From Luscinia megarhynchos (lineage: Eukaryota > Chordata > Aves > Passeriformes > Turdidae): DNA of 64,000 nucleotides. A program made the translations under genes and the position numbers. Below, one piece after another: positions 39,244 through 52,839 of this stretch; the stretch's first letter is position 1; every line of letters starts with the position of its first letter. The notes beneath the pieces are model-generated. The model did no database searches, was not told where the DNA came from, and worked only from the letters and a program-made list of their open reading frames with translations. The stretch lies in contig CM067568.1 in the NCBI GenBank assembly GCA_034336665.1, positions 12,743,983 through 12,807,982 of the forward strand. The letters are read 5' to 3'.

Positions 39244-42200
39244 TCCCACTACAAAAAAAAACGAGGTACATTCTTTATGTAATTTTTCTCATGCCTGAAA
39301 GTATTATATATGTAGCAAAAATTACACTGGTGTCTTGTGTCTTATGGCTAAACAGTCTTGTTCTACTTCTTAGCTGTGGTGATTTTTTCTTTTTTTTTTT
39401 TTCCCACTGGGAAAGTACTACTCTATTGTACACATTTTCATTTTTTATGGATGATTCACTTGCTTGATGCTAAATGGAAGAAATGCCTTAGTAACGTAAT
39501 CAAAAATATGCAGGCATGTGTTTCCAAAATTAATTTTGATATTTCCTGTCACTGAACTTGCCTCATCAGAGCATAATAGTAATTTCATAGTTGTAGCAAC
39601 GCTGATTTCACCACATAAGAATCTACGGGAACATTTGAAGTTGCGCATGTTCAAGATTTTTTTTTTTGTCCTGAACAGCTACACAGACAGTAAGTCTCAA
39701 ATTCTTATCATCTTCCCAGTAAGTCACAAAGAAACTGGCTTCAGAATTTCCAAAGGGCAGTAGTTGATATCGCAATCTATGCACAGCTACAGCTCCTCTC
39801 TTATAAAAAGATGGAAGTCTAAGTGATCACTATTAAGCATTTGCTCACCATTTAAATTGCTTTCTTACTATTTAAAATGTATATTTCAATACTTTTAAGT
39901 AATTAGGCAATCAGTAAAAAAAAATAATAATTTGGGCTATTATAATTGTTGTTCAAGGGTTAATTTATATAAGCACTGCAGGGGCTATACTGAACACTTA
40001 TTTTACAAAAGACTTTTTCCTCCTGTTTCATACAACATTTTTCAGAAAATAAGCAGTTGCACAAAAATGTTAACATATGGCAGCATTTTTGGAACTGCTG
40101 TAGAAATTAAAGGCAATAAAAATTGCCTTGGACAAGAAAGGACAAATAGGCCAAACCAAATAATTATTCTTGCAGCTTTCTTTAACCACTAACTCCATTT
40201 TATATGCAGTTTCCGATCTCTCATATTAAATCTGATCATATATATTTAATTCCATTCTTAAAAATTTCAGTAGACAACTTCAGTGCTAACCTACAACTGC
40301 CCTGTCAGAAAATCTTTGATGTCACAGCATAATAGCTCCTGAAAGAACAGCGCTAATACTTAATGTAACATGAAACCAGGGCCCTGCAGTGGGGCTGTCT
40401 GCTGTCAGGAACAAACAGTTTCACTGCTGTTCCCCAGAAGTGACAAGATTGAGAACTAACAGGGCAGCACCTCCTCGGTGCTACAGGAGACCTGTGCACC
40501 AGAGTCACTGGCAGATCCCACAGAGCAGCATTACTAAATAACAAACAAACAAAAAAACCACACTAAATGAAAATGTCCAGCACTGCAGTCATGGATGTTC
40601 TCTTCACCTCTTGCAAATACAGTTGATGTGAAGATGAATTATTTCCATGCTGCAAATGATAAAACAAGAATCTGTTTTTATGTGGAATTTCTTTACGTTT
40701 CATGCTTGAAAATAAAGATCCTTGTGCTGCCCTATGCATCTTAAATTCTTTTCCAGAATTTATTGTTTTCTCGCTATGATCATTAGATCTCTTTAGGTTT
40801 TGTACTGAAATTTTAAGACTAAAAGTACTGCTAGATGGCTTTCAGCAGAAAACTAAGACACTTTCCTCTGTTGCTAACCCAAGTGCTTACACATCCACCT
40901 ATGATCTTATTATCAGATTCTTGACTAATGAAAACCATTGCACCCATTGTCAGAAAGCTCTGGAAATATCAGATTCCAAAATCATGCATGTCCTCTGCTC
41001 TGAATGGCACCAAATGTTTCTTGCTCAGTGCCCCTTTTCACAGAGCTAAAGGGTCCCAGAGGAGGGATGAGATACTCACAGAATCAAGTCCCATATGTGT
41101 CTGCTTTGGGCTCCATATTTTTACCTCTTTCAAAACATTTTTAAGATTCACATGTAATATTGCTTTAGGTCAAAATGTATTACTATACATAAGAGTACCA
41201 GGCTCCCATGGAAATCAGTTCCATTGCTGGATTTATTTTCTCTCTTGGAAAGCTGACTAGTCTATTTTATAAACTAGCAATAGCTGTATTTTTAAAGTTT
41301 ATAAAACCTGGCCTCTGGCTAACTTGTAAACATAGGATATATTATCCTTTTGTTTGTAAAGCTTAATCCTACAACTGTCAAGCTGAATAAATCTTTAGAA
41401 TAATAGTAAAAATATTAAAAAAATAGTCATCACTAACAGAAAATTGAACTCTGAGATAAAAATGTCAGTGGCACAAGTTTTTGACACATTTGGCACTACT
41501 CATAGAACTGGGAACACTTCACCATTAAAATTTCTTCAAAGCATTCTTGGACTATTTGATTTTAAAAGTCATAAGGTGATAAATGTTTTTAAAAGTATCT
41601 ATGCTTCACCCTCCTCCTTCAATGAATCTCTGATAGCTGGCAAAAACTAAATAAATTTTTAAAAAAGGCATAGTGGTTTAAGCATGTAGGACCTTACTGA
41701 CACTGAAATGGAAATTACATTCTTCTGGCGGACTCAGAGCACATGTCCATACAGCAGCATTAAATTTATCTGCTCATACATTGGCAACTCTTAGCATTTC
41801 CTCCCAGAACACACTTAAACACACTAACCACGGCGCAAGCACCGAGCTGGAGACATTCTTTATACCTTGTAGTGGCAGCAGATTGCACAAGAGCAAAGAA
41901 GGGTGCTGTGAGTAAAGTGACATGTCAGTAATCACGGTCTGTGGCAGCATCAAAACAATCGATAGGGCCAAGTTCTCCTCCCTCGCCCTGAGTGCTGGCA
42001 CCCACTGCTCCCCGGGCTGCATCGCAGGATTGTGCTGCTCCTCCTCCTAGGGCTGCACCAGAGCTGCTCTCCCTGCTAGAACTGGCTGTCCCTCCACTCA
42101 GACTCCATGGCCTGAGCTGTGGTTTCAGCCACACACCGACAATGTTTGAGGCAATCACACGGTCATTTACTGCACCTCAGCTGAGAGGCAGGAAAGAGGA

Positions 42201-43290
42201 GCTAAACGTATGATTTCTTCTGTCCCTCCAGCTAGACGTGCAACAACATGCCTGTCTACACTCTAATCTAGGCTATATAAATACTTTACCTCAGCTATTT
42301 TAAAGACAGAGCATAAAAAGAAAGACAAACAGTCAAGATTTAAGCTAGCACTTAACTGTACCCCTATTCCATCCTGGTGGGAGCAAGCAAAAACTCTTAC
42401 AGAGACAATGAAAGTCTCTTCCCTCAGATTTGAAAAGATCAAGGTCTGTTCCTGGTGAGGAGAAATGGCATCCATCACCTTTGCTGGAGACATCTAGGAT
42501 TTTCCCCCAGCTTCCTTTTTTTATTTTTAAATTGAGTTTGCTCAATTGAGCCTTTGCGATGCTTGGTCAGGAATTTGGGGAATAATGGACAAATATTTAT
42601 TTAAAATTCATATATAATTGACAGCAATAGCAATCACACAATTACAGAAAAAGAATCACTGGCTTCTGCAACACTACTGAGGTAGTGCCAAGATTATGCT
42701 CTTAACAGAACAGGTGAGAGGAGGAGAAGGAAAACAATTAGAACCATTACCTTACATGGCCAAGACATTTTGAGTCAAGACCAAGTATCTGACAGTACTG
42801 CCTAGAGATCTCAGCTCAGATAAAGCTCACTGCTAATAACTGTCTGAAGAATGCTCATTTGGAACAAGTTTAAAAAATGATAGTAGGAAGCAGAGAGACT
42901 TTCAAAACAGAAGAGTCAATATAAACAAATATAATTTATTTTCAGAATTTTATATACTAACAGTAGACAGGCATTAGTAATTTCTGCAGATAAACAGCAT
43001 AGTCCAAACAAAGAAGAAATAAAATCTGGGTCAAATGTTGGTCTCCTGATCAAAAATCTTAGCAATTTCACATTAAACATAAGTTGATTATAAAGAACAT
43101 ATTTATTTAGCATCAGTAATTATGTAAAATGAGCCATTCCCTCTAGAGATTATCCATAGCCTTCTAGACAAAACAAGCCCCAGAAGTTTTTAATCCTGAC
43201 CATGTTGCGGGCTGACCATTAAACAAAGGAGCAGGTCAGTGAGGAAATTCATAAGGCAAAAAAATATATAAACCACCACTGGTGAATAAG
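39244..43290. other. AT-rich non-coding sequence with a small GC-richer pocket
   Basis: No gene recognised. The pocket at about 41940-42130 is GC-richer and CTG/CTC-rich but has few CpGs, and frames are open on both strands because of composition. The 110-codon frame at 40928-41260 has no domain pattern. Confidence 0.6.
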
Positions 43291-43446
43291 GATTCAGCCC
43301 TCCAAAGTGCTAAGCATGTTGGCCCCAGTCCAATGAAGTACTTAACTACATGCTGAATTTTAAGCACATACATAGTCTCATTCCCACTGAGATTACTCCT
43401 GGGCTTTAAATCTCACCATGTGCTTGTATAGCTTTTTGAACTAGGA
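43291..43446. repeat. Palindromic amniote repeat relic (long form)
   Basis: The left arm has GATTCAGCC and AAGTGCTAAGCATG. The right arm has CATGTGCTTG, then TATAGCTTTTTGAACTAGGA. They are inverted relative to each other, although degraded. Between them lie CTTAACTACATGCTGAATTT and TAAGCACATACATAG, echoes of the 'taagcatgtgcttaa' internal motifs of an old amniote repeat. Family identity is from memory. Confidence 0.45.
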
Positions 43447-43597
43447 CTTGGTATCTTCAAGGACTTGAACCCTTGAGTTAGGAGGTGGACCTGGAAGAGC
43501 TCAAGCATATGAGTTTTCTACCTGTCTTAGTCAATAATTCTGAATTTCATCTAAAGATGTGAACCACGCAGATATTGCAAGTTCAGATTTTGAGACC
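43447..43597. other. Non-coding sequence, no gene seen
   Basis: Short unique stretch with nothing recognisable. Confidence 0.6.
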
Positions 43598-43633
43598 AAA
43601 AAAAAAAATAAACAAATAAATAGATAAATAAAT
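43598..43633 (+). repeat. Poly-A leading into (AAAT)n
   Basis: Eleven A residues followed by imperfect TAAA/CAAA/TAGA tetranucleotides. A simple microsatellite of poly-A origin. Confidence 0.9.
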
Positions 43634-43984
43634 GTTCTCCCCTAGTTGTAGACAAAGAACCAAAACCATCAACTCCTCTGCCTGAGAAAACACATTCTGC
43701 TGAGTTCAGTTGTAAGAATCATTCTGGGAATAAATGCCAGCTCTCTAATTCGTCATTGCTATTTATTTTAATACCAAAATGGTGAGAAAAGGCAAACTGC
43801 TCTTCACACTTTTGATTGTAGTCATTATGGCTCCAACACCAGAGAACAGGCAGCCTGTGGCTGCCAATGGCTTCTGGCAAATGAGAATCTCTTTACCTAG
43901 CAATTGCCTTCACCACAACTTTGGAATTCACCACCAGGAGAGGGAGGCCCAAGTGTGACACTGAATATGCTTTTGGACAAGTAA
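43634..43984. other. Non-coding sequence, no gene seen
   Basis: Unique sequence without repeat or coding signal. It may be the flank of the candidate enhancer block that follows. Confidence 0.55.
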
Positions 43985-44660
43985 AATACCAGAAGAGCAA
44001 AATGCAAATAAATTAATTTTGCACATCAAACAAATCATGGCTAATATTAAACAGCCTTTTATCTGCATGCAAAAGGGGTTGTTTGTTTAATGTTCTGCCT
44101 TTTTTTTTATTTCAGGGCCCTATTCATTGCAGAAAAAAAAAAGGCAGCTCTGAAATACCAAATATTTTTAAATACAAGTAAAGTCATTTCATTAGAACCT
44201 GAACTTTAAAAAAGCTTCATAAGATCCTGACACATTAATCAAATGAGTACTTGCACAGAGAAACTTAGAGGGAAAAAACGAGCCACATGCACCTTTGAAA
44301 CAAATTGTGGAAGGCTATTTCGTGCAGCGGCTGCTGTGCCTCATTTGGACATCTGTATTACACTGTGGCATAGAAATGAAATAGTGAACATGCATAACCA
44401 GTCATAGAGTGATCCTAAAATAATCAGACAGTCGGCTGCCACGATCTAGCAGCTTTAACTAGATGGAACATTGCTGTGGGGATCCATTTGCTGGTCCACA
44501 GTATTCACCAAGAAAAAGTATTAATATGCTCCGTGGTGGGTTTTTTACGTGCTTAAGAATTCCAATGAAGCCACAGTAATGAATGATCCTGCTAACCCTG
44601 GGCACTTTTAAGAAGAAACATTGAGGATACACTCATCTTTCTCTGGAAGTTTCAGTGGCT
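43985..44660. promoter_or_regulatory. Candidate conserved non-coding element with POU octamer palindrome
   Basis: A 675-bp block of unique, non-repetitive sequence. The octamer ATGCAAAT (44002-44009) is followed by AAATTAATTT and TTTGCA (44018-44023), so TGCAAA and TTTGCA form an inverted pair flanking a TAAT core, a layout suited to POU/homeodomain dimers. Further on are CATTAATCAAATG, TGCACCTTTGAAAC and CGATCTAGCAGC. The block is punctuated by scattered CpGs (CGTGCAGCGGC, CAGTCGGC) that are unusual in this AT-rich desert. Function is inferred; conservation was not measured. Confidence 0.35.
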
Positions 44661-45155
44661 CAATGTCTTTTGTGATAAAGCTTTACATTTCTTGTATTTT
44701 GGACTGGCTCCCTGTTTTGTTACCTCTGCATCTCAGTTATTGAAACATGGGCCCAGCCCAGCCTACCACACACAGCTGGAAGGCTGCAGGCCATGTTCTA
44801 AAAGAACAGTCTGCCACAGGAAGTCCAAAAAAACTTCTTGCTAAAAGTACAAGAACTGCACTGTTTTCCAGAAAGCTGAGAATATAGAAAAACTCCCTTT
44901 TACATAACACAATATTGACAGTTCTGGAGCTTGTACATCCCAGTTACCAACAGCTGTTCAATCATTACTCCCCCTCTAACCTCAATTAATATCCCATTTG
45001 ATCATGAGTGACAAAAGTGCTGATTTTGATATCTCATCCTCAGTTCTTGGAAAGTGGAAGAGCCTAAGTGAAGAAGGAGAATAAAGTAATTAGGTATGCC
45101 TTGAAAGGCTGCAACCACTAATGCTTATTTGCCCCCACGCATCCTAGGGTTTTTT
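44661..45155. other. Non-coding sequence, no gene seen
   Basis: Unique sequence without gene signal. Confidence 0.6.
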
Positions 45156-45238
45156 CCTGTCTGTCTGCTTCTCATCCTATCTCCTTTCTTCTTTTTGCTT
45201 CCTCTCATTCAAGTATTCTCCTTCCCTTCCCATCCCCA
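45156..45238 (+). repeat. Polypyrimidine tract 1
   Basis: About 80 bases dominated by C and T (CTGTCTGTCTGC, CTCCTTTCTTC, CTTCCCTTCCCATCCCC). It ends in CAGAAATTAC, so it superficially resembles a 3' splice site, but no exon-like frame follows. Confidence 0.75.
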
Positions 45239-45902
45239 GAAATTACTTCAGATTCTAAAGTACCTATTTAATTTTTGCTTTGCTTTTAGCTAGTCTCAAA
45301 ACTTCATCACCAACAAGATCAAAAGGACATAAAACAAAATCTCTTTTCACATCCAGCATTCAGACCACAAACTGGTGTGCAAGTGTATTGGAATTACTAA
45401 TTTATAATGATCATCTAGAATATGTTAATCCTTTCAAAAATATTTGCCATTGCTGTCAGAATGATCAATAAAACAAAAAAATGTTTACGATTCATGCTAA
45501 CCATTCACAGACTGATTATATAAATAATAATATTTATTTACACTTCTAAAAAAGACTGATATGACCAAACTGATCCACTCAAATCTTTCCCAGAAACCTA
45601 CATTTTCTCAGACAGCAAGGACAGATAACTTGTGTCCCAAAGAATTTTCTGTGAATAACTTGATGAGCAAAAGAAAAGGAATAGAGATCAATCTTGAATA
45701 CTGTAAGCACTAAAGGGACTTCTTCAACCACCGCATGTTATCTTCTTTAGAAGACAGCATTACACCACCTATGTAGAGAAGTTTTAAAAATTTACATGTA
45801 TCAAGCTGTATCCCAATACTATGTGACTACAGAAAACCTCTATGCACGTTCAACAGCAAGAGGAGCATTACAGCTGCTACTCAGTTCAATTATATATACA
45901 TT
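45239..45902. other. Non-coding sequence, no gene seen
   Basis: AT-rich unique DNA between the two pyrimidine tracts. Confidence 0.6.
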
Positions 45903-45985
45903 CACTCACTCTTCCCTCCCATCTTTGTCCTTTCATAGCCCTTCCCTTCCTCTCCCTTTGTTTTTTCATCCCTTCTTTTCTCCCA
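45903..45985 (+). repeat. Polypyrimidine tract 2
   Basis: A second C/T-rich tract of similar length (CTTCCCTCCC, CCCTTCCCTTCCTCTCCC, CCCTTCTTTTCTCCC). The overlapping frames of about 93 codons are open because the tract lacks stop codons. Confidence 0.75.
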
Positions 45986-47956
45986 CACACTTTCAAGAAG
46001 GCCCAATTCAGCACAGTGTGGCATCGGCAGAGACCAGCGACAGCTGCCGTGCCAGCTACAACAGTGAGTGGATTTAAAAAAATATCAAGGGACAGCTTTA
46101 AAGTTTGGGAGAGCTGTTTAAACTGAATATGTAATAACTCTACTGAGGATTTGGACTTTGGCTACACTCAATAGGGGTGCTTCATTACCTACTTGTGGGA
46201 ATGTCACTTGTCTGTGGTGAGGTCACAGCCTCCTGGCGGTAAATTCTGTATGTGCTGTTTAGCCCGGTCAGCTGAAAACAAACTAGCAGATGCCACCCTG
46301 ATTTGCATCCAGTTGCTATTGATACTAAAGGCACAATATGTGAAAGACAGGAAGTATCATGTGGGAGCCACACTTCACCAGTGTGAGGGGAAAAGAGCCT
46401 TCACCTTCTTTCTAATAATCCCAAGCAGAATTACTGAAATAGAAAAGTCTTCCACAGCAGGAACATGGCAATCAAAACCGTCTGGGGGTGGATTTGACTC
46501 TTATTGGTTTGTTGGTTATCCTAGGCATTTTTGTGCCACTTTGACTGGAGATTCATCAGAAGTAACAGCTCAAACCTTGATGTTTGCACTTCTAATGGAA
46601 ATCACCCTACAAACGATTCAGCATAACAATTTCCACCTGCCCCTTTTGGGTTTGGTTATGTTACATTCATATTGTGAAAAATTGAATTCAACCTGTCCAA
46701 GCGAAGACTTCATAAATTAGAAACTCCAGCTACTTCTCAGTAATAACTCTTTAGGTACATTTTAACTCTCCCATCCACATTTCTTCTTTCCCTGGAAAGA
46801 CTTTACAGCACCCACAGCACTCAAAGTCTTTCACGTTTACCCCATTGTGATGAGTTTGTGTTTGTAATTTGATCCCATTCCAACACACAGTGTTGTGCAA
46901 TGTTGTTTTCAAATCAACCTTTAGTGGGCACACCCATGCAGCCCGTAAAACACATTGCAGTGTGGCTGTAGTAAAATACACACCCGTGTAGCTGCACTGC
47001 CACTTCTAATAAGAAATTTTGTTACATTCTTAAACATCACAGATTGAACCCTTCTTGTCTAGAGGGGGTAGACGAGTCAAAAATAATGAGAATTTTCACT
47101 GACTGAAGAAAAACACCAACCAGGAGGAAAGACAGTGTAGACCAGCCAGGAAAGAAAGGAGTTTTGGCTTTCTCCAAAGCTTGAAGGAAGATCTTTGAAG
47201 CAGGGATCAAGGGCCCACTGAACTTCTTGGATAAACTTGGCTCCTTAAAGTCCAGGCTGAGTGTTGAGGGTAAGCACAGGCACACATGAGAATGAGAATA
47301 TGCTTTGTCTTAAGTTATTTTTCTAGAGCATTATGTGGCAATACCTTTCTTGGTCTCTTCTGTTTCACATTTTTTCGTCCCACTACTCTTCTCTATGCTG
47401 ACCCCTCACAGTCTGTGTAGCCATTGTCCCATGCCAACACCAGTCTACTACCTTCTAGCTCATGAAATCAAGGTGAAAAGCCAATCATGTCTAACTTGTT
47501 TTGAAATAAGTGAAGATTCCATTGTAACTTCCAAAGAGAAACGCCGTGGGCACCATAATTTCCATATGCAAAGAACAGGTAGCATAATGGGAGCTGTCTA
47601 TAGTAGGCAACCAGAAAGCATGAAAAGGGTTTTCCTGGAATTCATTTTTGACCTTTTGGTTAAGCAATGAGAATAGATACGAACAGCAGAATGTAAGAAT
47701 GTATGCACATTAACCAGAGGTGAATACTCAATGTCACTTGTAGGGGCTACCATAATAAAATCACTACTAAATACATGTTAAAACACAACTACTACATTTT
47801 AAGAACGCCATGTGCATATCTACATATATTTGCACTAAAGGTTGAATAAAGTATATTCCCACTGCAGCAGCCTACATGAATCCCATAGCAGAAGAAAAAT
47901 ATGAAAGGACCTGGAAGAAGATAATCTGTCCACAGCAGATCAGGTATGAATGAAAC
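45986..47956. other. Non-coding sequence, no gene accepted
   Basis: Contains the longest open frame of the AT-rich part, 175 codons at 46193-46720 (plus). It has no domain, no repeated pattern and no adjacent splice consensus. A frame of this length is expected about once by chance when both strands of 64 kb are read. It is left unannotated as a gene. Confidence 0.55.
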
Positions 47957-48006
47957 AAAAAAAAGCAAAAAAAAAAAAAAAAAAAAAACAACCAAACAAA
48001 CAAACA
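47957..48006 (+). repeat. Poly-A tract (A22) with (AAAC)n tail
   Basis: Eight A, then GC, then 22 A (47967-47988), followed by CAACC and CAAACAAACAAACAG. It resembles a decayed poly-A tail that has expanded into an AAAC microsatellite. No retroposon body was recognised. Confidence 0.92.
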
Positions 48007-51000
48007 GCCACAGTCCCTACAATTACAAGAAGCCTGCAAGCCAGCAGTCCGAATCCCCACATGCTGCATAGTACACTGCACCAGAAGACCTGCTGGAAGA
48101 CAGATATGGAGGGACAGTTGGTCTAACATGTAGTTTACATGAGGTGAATTCCTGTTAATATCATCCTAAAGCCATAAAAAACATCATGTAAGCAAACCTG
48201 ATTCCACCCTGATTGACACAAAATTATTCTCTACAGTTAATCCAATGCAAACAGGGCCTTGACACACAAGTCCTCTCCCCACAAAAATCACAAAAAGTTC
48301 TTTCCATTGAACCCAAAAGGAACTGCATCCTGGCCTAAGGAATGTGATTGTGGCTAGAGTAAAAAGGCACCCTCCTGCTTAAGTAAACAGTGTTACACTG
48401 GTTTATACCAGCTGAGAATCTGTAAAACATCAAATTATATAAAAATATTCCTCTGAAATAGCTCAACATTCAAATTCCGTATATATCAAATCTTTCAAAA
48501 TGCTCATTCTAATAATATCAGACTGGCTTATGTGACAGTGCTCTTCTCCAGAAGTCTCCCAAAATCTGAGTCATCATCTAGTTCCACCTATTATTTCAAC
48601 AGGCAGATTTGGTCCTTCTGAGGTAAAATGCTGTGAGTGTCCTTAGCACAACTAGGACACAGAGGAAAGGAAGTGAGGATTCACTGAGCCAGTTAAAACT
48701 ATAAGAATGTAGATGGGCAGCTCCATCCTATCTTAGCTGGAATTAGGCCATGGCACTGAGGTTAACCCCCCACTAGTGCAGAAATACCATGGGTTTTCAC
48801 TAACCACAAATGGTCAGGACCTTAGTGGAACAAGCCTATCCACAGCAATCCCACAGATGCAAGAAGCAGCAGAACAGTCTCTGAGAGGGTGGAATTCAAG
48901 CTCAAAGTACCCATGGATACATCCATCAATCATCACCTAAAACTGGACAAAACTAAGCAAGATTGCTGCAATACAATCCCAGGGCAAACATCTGTTTAAG
49001 CACAAAGACTTCCTAGAAGCTCCACCTCAGTAGTTCTGGAGCATTAATGGACAGAGCATCTCTGAGTAATGAGGAAACTCACAGAACTCTCTGCCTCCTC
49101 CGCACTGGGACACTGACCAACGCAGTTTATGAAGTAAACAATTCAACAGCAGCCCTTCCGGAACAACTCAGGGTGATCCACTGAGGAATTAAAGTCACAT
49201 TTATTCCAGAAAAGAGTTTCCAGATAGGGAGCACCCTGCAGTATTTTATGTCAATTTTCCCACAATGGCAGGTCCTTGGAGTAATATATAAATTCTCCTT
49301 ATGCTGTGTAACAGTTAGTTGGAATTAGTAAACACATATTGTTCCATTAAAAATATTATGTTCCAGCACATGCATTTAATTTGCCATAAAGTATGGTATG
49401 TAAGAAATCACACCATTTGCAATAAATCTGAAAAGATATTAGCATTTTTGTTTCTAATACAAGATATTTTATGCAAGTTGTAAAATTTCAGTGGTATATG
49501 GAAGGGGTCTTAGCGAAATACACAAAAAAATATGACTATAAACAAGCCATCATTCTGGTAAGAGGAAATACAAACAACCAGAATAAAAATAGTTGATGCA
49601 CAAAAGCCATAATGAGGGGGTTGCTCAAAAAATAACTTCTACTTTGAATGGTTTGGATGAAATACAAATTATCCACAGAAAAGTGTGGACTGGCATAAAT
49701 GTTTGTACGAAATTATAAGTATATTTCTAGAAGTATGCAAGAGACAACCGCCTGCATGCTGCACAAGGTCCCAACAACGCTCTGCGTAAGTGCTAGTGCA
49801 CAGAGTCCAAACCACTGCATTTTAATTACTATGCAGCCTCAGATATATTGCCTTTGATATGGAAATGTTCTTGTTCTCTCATCTTCACATACGGTCTCAT
49901 GCACAGAAATCTTTATCTGATTCATAAAAAATAAACTAGAATCCAATCTCAACACCTGACCTCAGTGCTTAGAAGTTTTTTACTAAGCATGGTGTCACTA
50001 TAAAAAGAATGGGTAATATTGGTGTAAAGTTAGATATTTGGAGCAATGATATGAAGGATTTGCAGTTAGCAATCAAATCAATACTGCACCTCTAAGGTTT
50101 TAGAGTTTCCTATTGCCTTATGTCAGTCTACCAGTGACTGGAGACACAATTGACTGCACTTTCCTGTATAGCTCAAGAAGAAAGAAAAAATATTTAAATG
50201 ACATCCTGTCTTGCCACCGATAGAAGAGATGCAACTCAGCCACTTGCTGTATGGAATAGGTTTAGAAATCTAATAAATCACTAACATCAAACTTTTCACT
50301 TTTTTTTAAATTTGGATGCTACATTCTTGAACATATTTTAAAGGTATGCACTACAAAGTTTGCACAAGAAGAAGCAAAATATTTCCCAAGCTTTACGTCA
50401 ACACACAGGTAAAATAAGCAGAAAAAATACTTAAAATACAAACCTTTTCCTATATCTTACATTAATTAATATGCTGCCCATAAGAAGGCTAAAAAATTTT
50501 GCTTTGTCAAATTCTACTAGACACTCAGAAAAAACATTAAGTATTCAAACCTATTTAGGTAATTCTTCTAGATCTATAGAATTCCATTCTCTTTTTCTAA
50601 AGAATATGATCTGTGTAAACTCTCTATAGATGATAATGACCCATCTGTAAATCATTTTGTTGCAGGTTATCTGTTTTTTATCACTGCTAGTACCTGTCTG
50701 TCCCTGATTTGATACCCTTAAACACATTAACTTGATGGAATGTTTTGCCTGACTTCAAAAAAGCATTCATTGATCCATTCTGTACTATATATGAATTACT
50801 CTGATTAACCTAGTTTAACAATATACCTAATTTTATCTTACTCATTCTAATTCACAAGATTCAAGAAATATTTGATTGAACTAATTTCCAAGCAATGATT
50901 TTCAGACTTGGGATGCCGGTTTTTTTCTTCTTAATTTAAGAAGACAAAACAGTAAACATAAAACTGATATGAGTATTTTAAAATATACAAGAGGAGGAGA

Positions 51001-52125
51001 GAAATGTCTGTGTACTGATTCTTGTTTCTTTAAGAGAAAATCCATTTTTCAGGTTCCTGTTGTACTAATTGAAAGAGAATTATTTAAAACTTCACTGAAT
51101 ACTTGAATATACGATGGGTATCTGTAGCAGTTTCACGAGTTCCAAAGAACTCTAGACTTTCTGAAAGACAGTAAACTAAAAATTGGCAGGAAATCTCTTA
51201 CAATGATGTCACAAATATTTGTTGTTGCCACAGAATACTGTTTTAAAAGAACACCTACTTCTGTGCTGAAAAGGCTTTGGGAACATGTAATCATCCAGTT
51301 TTATTACTTAGAAATCAGCTGCTTTCCAGCAAATACATCCATCAGATCTCTCTTCTGTGCAGAACTACATCTAAATCAATAGGCACATATTTCAGACAGG
51401 CATCACACCAGTCCAGCACACAACCTTACTAATGATAGGATTTTATGGTGTTTAGTTGTTTTCATAATATGATGTAAAGGCCTGCAATGACACATGTACA
51501 GATACATGCTGTGGCAGAAACCTGTGTCTAAAAACTCCGAATGGCTCGTACAAAAGAAAAGAAAATTCAGTTTCTTTGGTTTGGTAATAAGTCCCCTAAA
51601 AGTTCCCATTCTTGCTGTTCTACCTGAGGAAAAATAGAAAGTTGTGTAAATAAAAATTACACAAAAAGCCACTGAAAGAGATGAACAGAAGCCAGCCTGC
51701 TAGAGTACAAACCTGAAACATGCACCTCTGTGTGTTTTGCTGCTACTTGACGAGCGAGCTCTCTGTGAACCAGCCAACACATCACACAGCAGCACTTCTC
51801 TCCCGGGTTCTGACACCCTGCAGAAATGTCTCAAGGCTCTGCCTCTGTGATTTACTCTATGAACTGAAATGTTTTAAAAATATGTCGCTGTATCACTGCA
51901 GTTGACATAGTTCACATAGACACAGACACCCCTATTTACATAACTTTTGAAAACTTTAGCCATTACACTCAAGGTCTGCCAAACCAGCCTGCTGATCTCT
52001 AAAGTGGATATCTAAAGTAGATCTCTACTATGGAAAAAAAGGAAATATACAACATCCCTTTGTATGGGGTGGAAAGCAAAGTGCATCCTGGCTTGGCTTT
52101 CCAAAGTAATTTTTGTTCTGAGAAG
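48007..52125. other. AT-rich non-coding sequence, no gene seen
   Basis: No gene, RNA gene or recognisable transposon. Composition is uniformly AT-rich with scattered short A and T runs. All open frames are short (89 codons at most, 51403-51672). Confidence 0.65.
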
Positions 52126-52146
52126 TAAATAAATAAATAAATAAAT
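52126..52146 (+). repeat. (TAAA)n microsatellite, about 5 copies
   Basis: A perfect TAAA tetranucleotide run ending at TCGAC. Confidence 0.95.
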
Positions 52147-52442
52147 CGACTGAAGCCTTTGGAGTGTGTGATCTATACACTTCCAAGGGGGAAATCAACC
52201 CAAGTGTAAAAGATTGATGGATATGCTTCCTGAAGTGGTATCTCCCAAGGTGATCACTGTGTTTAGCAGATAAAAGAGGACTAAAGAAACTTTCTAATGC
52301 CAACTGAGAAAGGAAAAAAAATGTATTTGTTATTGCTATCATCATACAAAGCTCCGGCCTTTATTGCCACAAGATATTTTAAGGCCTCCAAGAACTGCAG
52401 GGATATGTGGATACTTTGGACTAAAAATACAATCAAAGATGC
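52147..52442. other. Non-coding sequence, no gene seen
   Basis: Unique sequence leading into the poly-A run. Confidence 0.6.
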
Positions 52443-52462
52443 AAAAAAAAAAAAAAAAAAAA
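52443..52462 (+). repeat. Poly-A tract (A20)
   Basis: A run of 20 A, followed at about 52484 by a T run, giving an A-run/T-run pair 20 bases apart. Confidence 0.95.
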
Positions 52463-52839
52463 GTCCAAAGAGATTTTTTTTTTCCTGTTGCGCAGAAGAA
52501 GTTCGGCGGGAAATGACCACAAACAGTTGTTGGCCACATATTAAAAACCACTGGCGAGGGTACAAGCACTGGCAGTTCCCACTTGTGAACAAAATCAAGC
52601 TGACAAGTGAAGGCGAATAACTTTGGATGTCAGCTATTATTTTCTACAAGTATTTTCTACTGGTAAGACACTTGTGGCCTTACCAGTGAAATTGATGGGC
52701 TCCACTGTTTCTCTTGTCTCTTTCCCCGGTGTGTAAAGGCAAAAAAAGGAAAAAAACGCAGCAGTTACATAAGTTGAGCGGAGAGTCGGGAACGTGCAGG
52801 GAGAGACAGCCATCTGTCTCGCTCCTTTTATGCTGTGTT

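Noticed and set aside
45228..45245. 3' splice-site look-alike at the end of polypyrimidine tract 1
   Set aside because: The tract ends in CCCCAG but is followed by AT-rich sequence with early stops and no donor at exon distance.
46193..46720. 175-codon plus-strand open frame in AT-rich DNA
   Set aside because: About one frame of this length is expected by chance across 64 kb in six frames. No domain, signal peptide, repeated pattern or splice context is visible, and the neighbourhood is ordinary desert.
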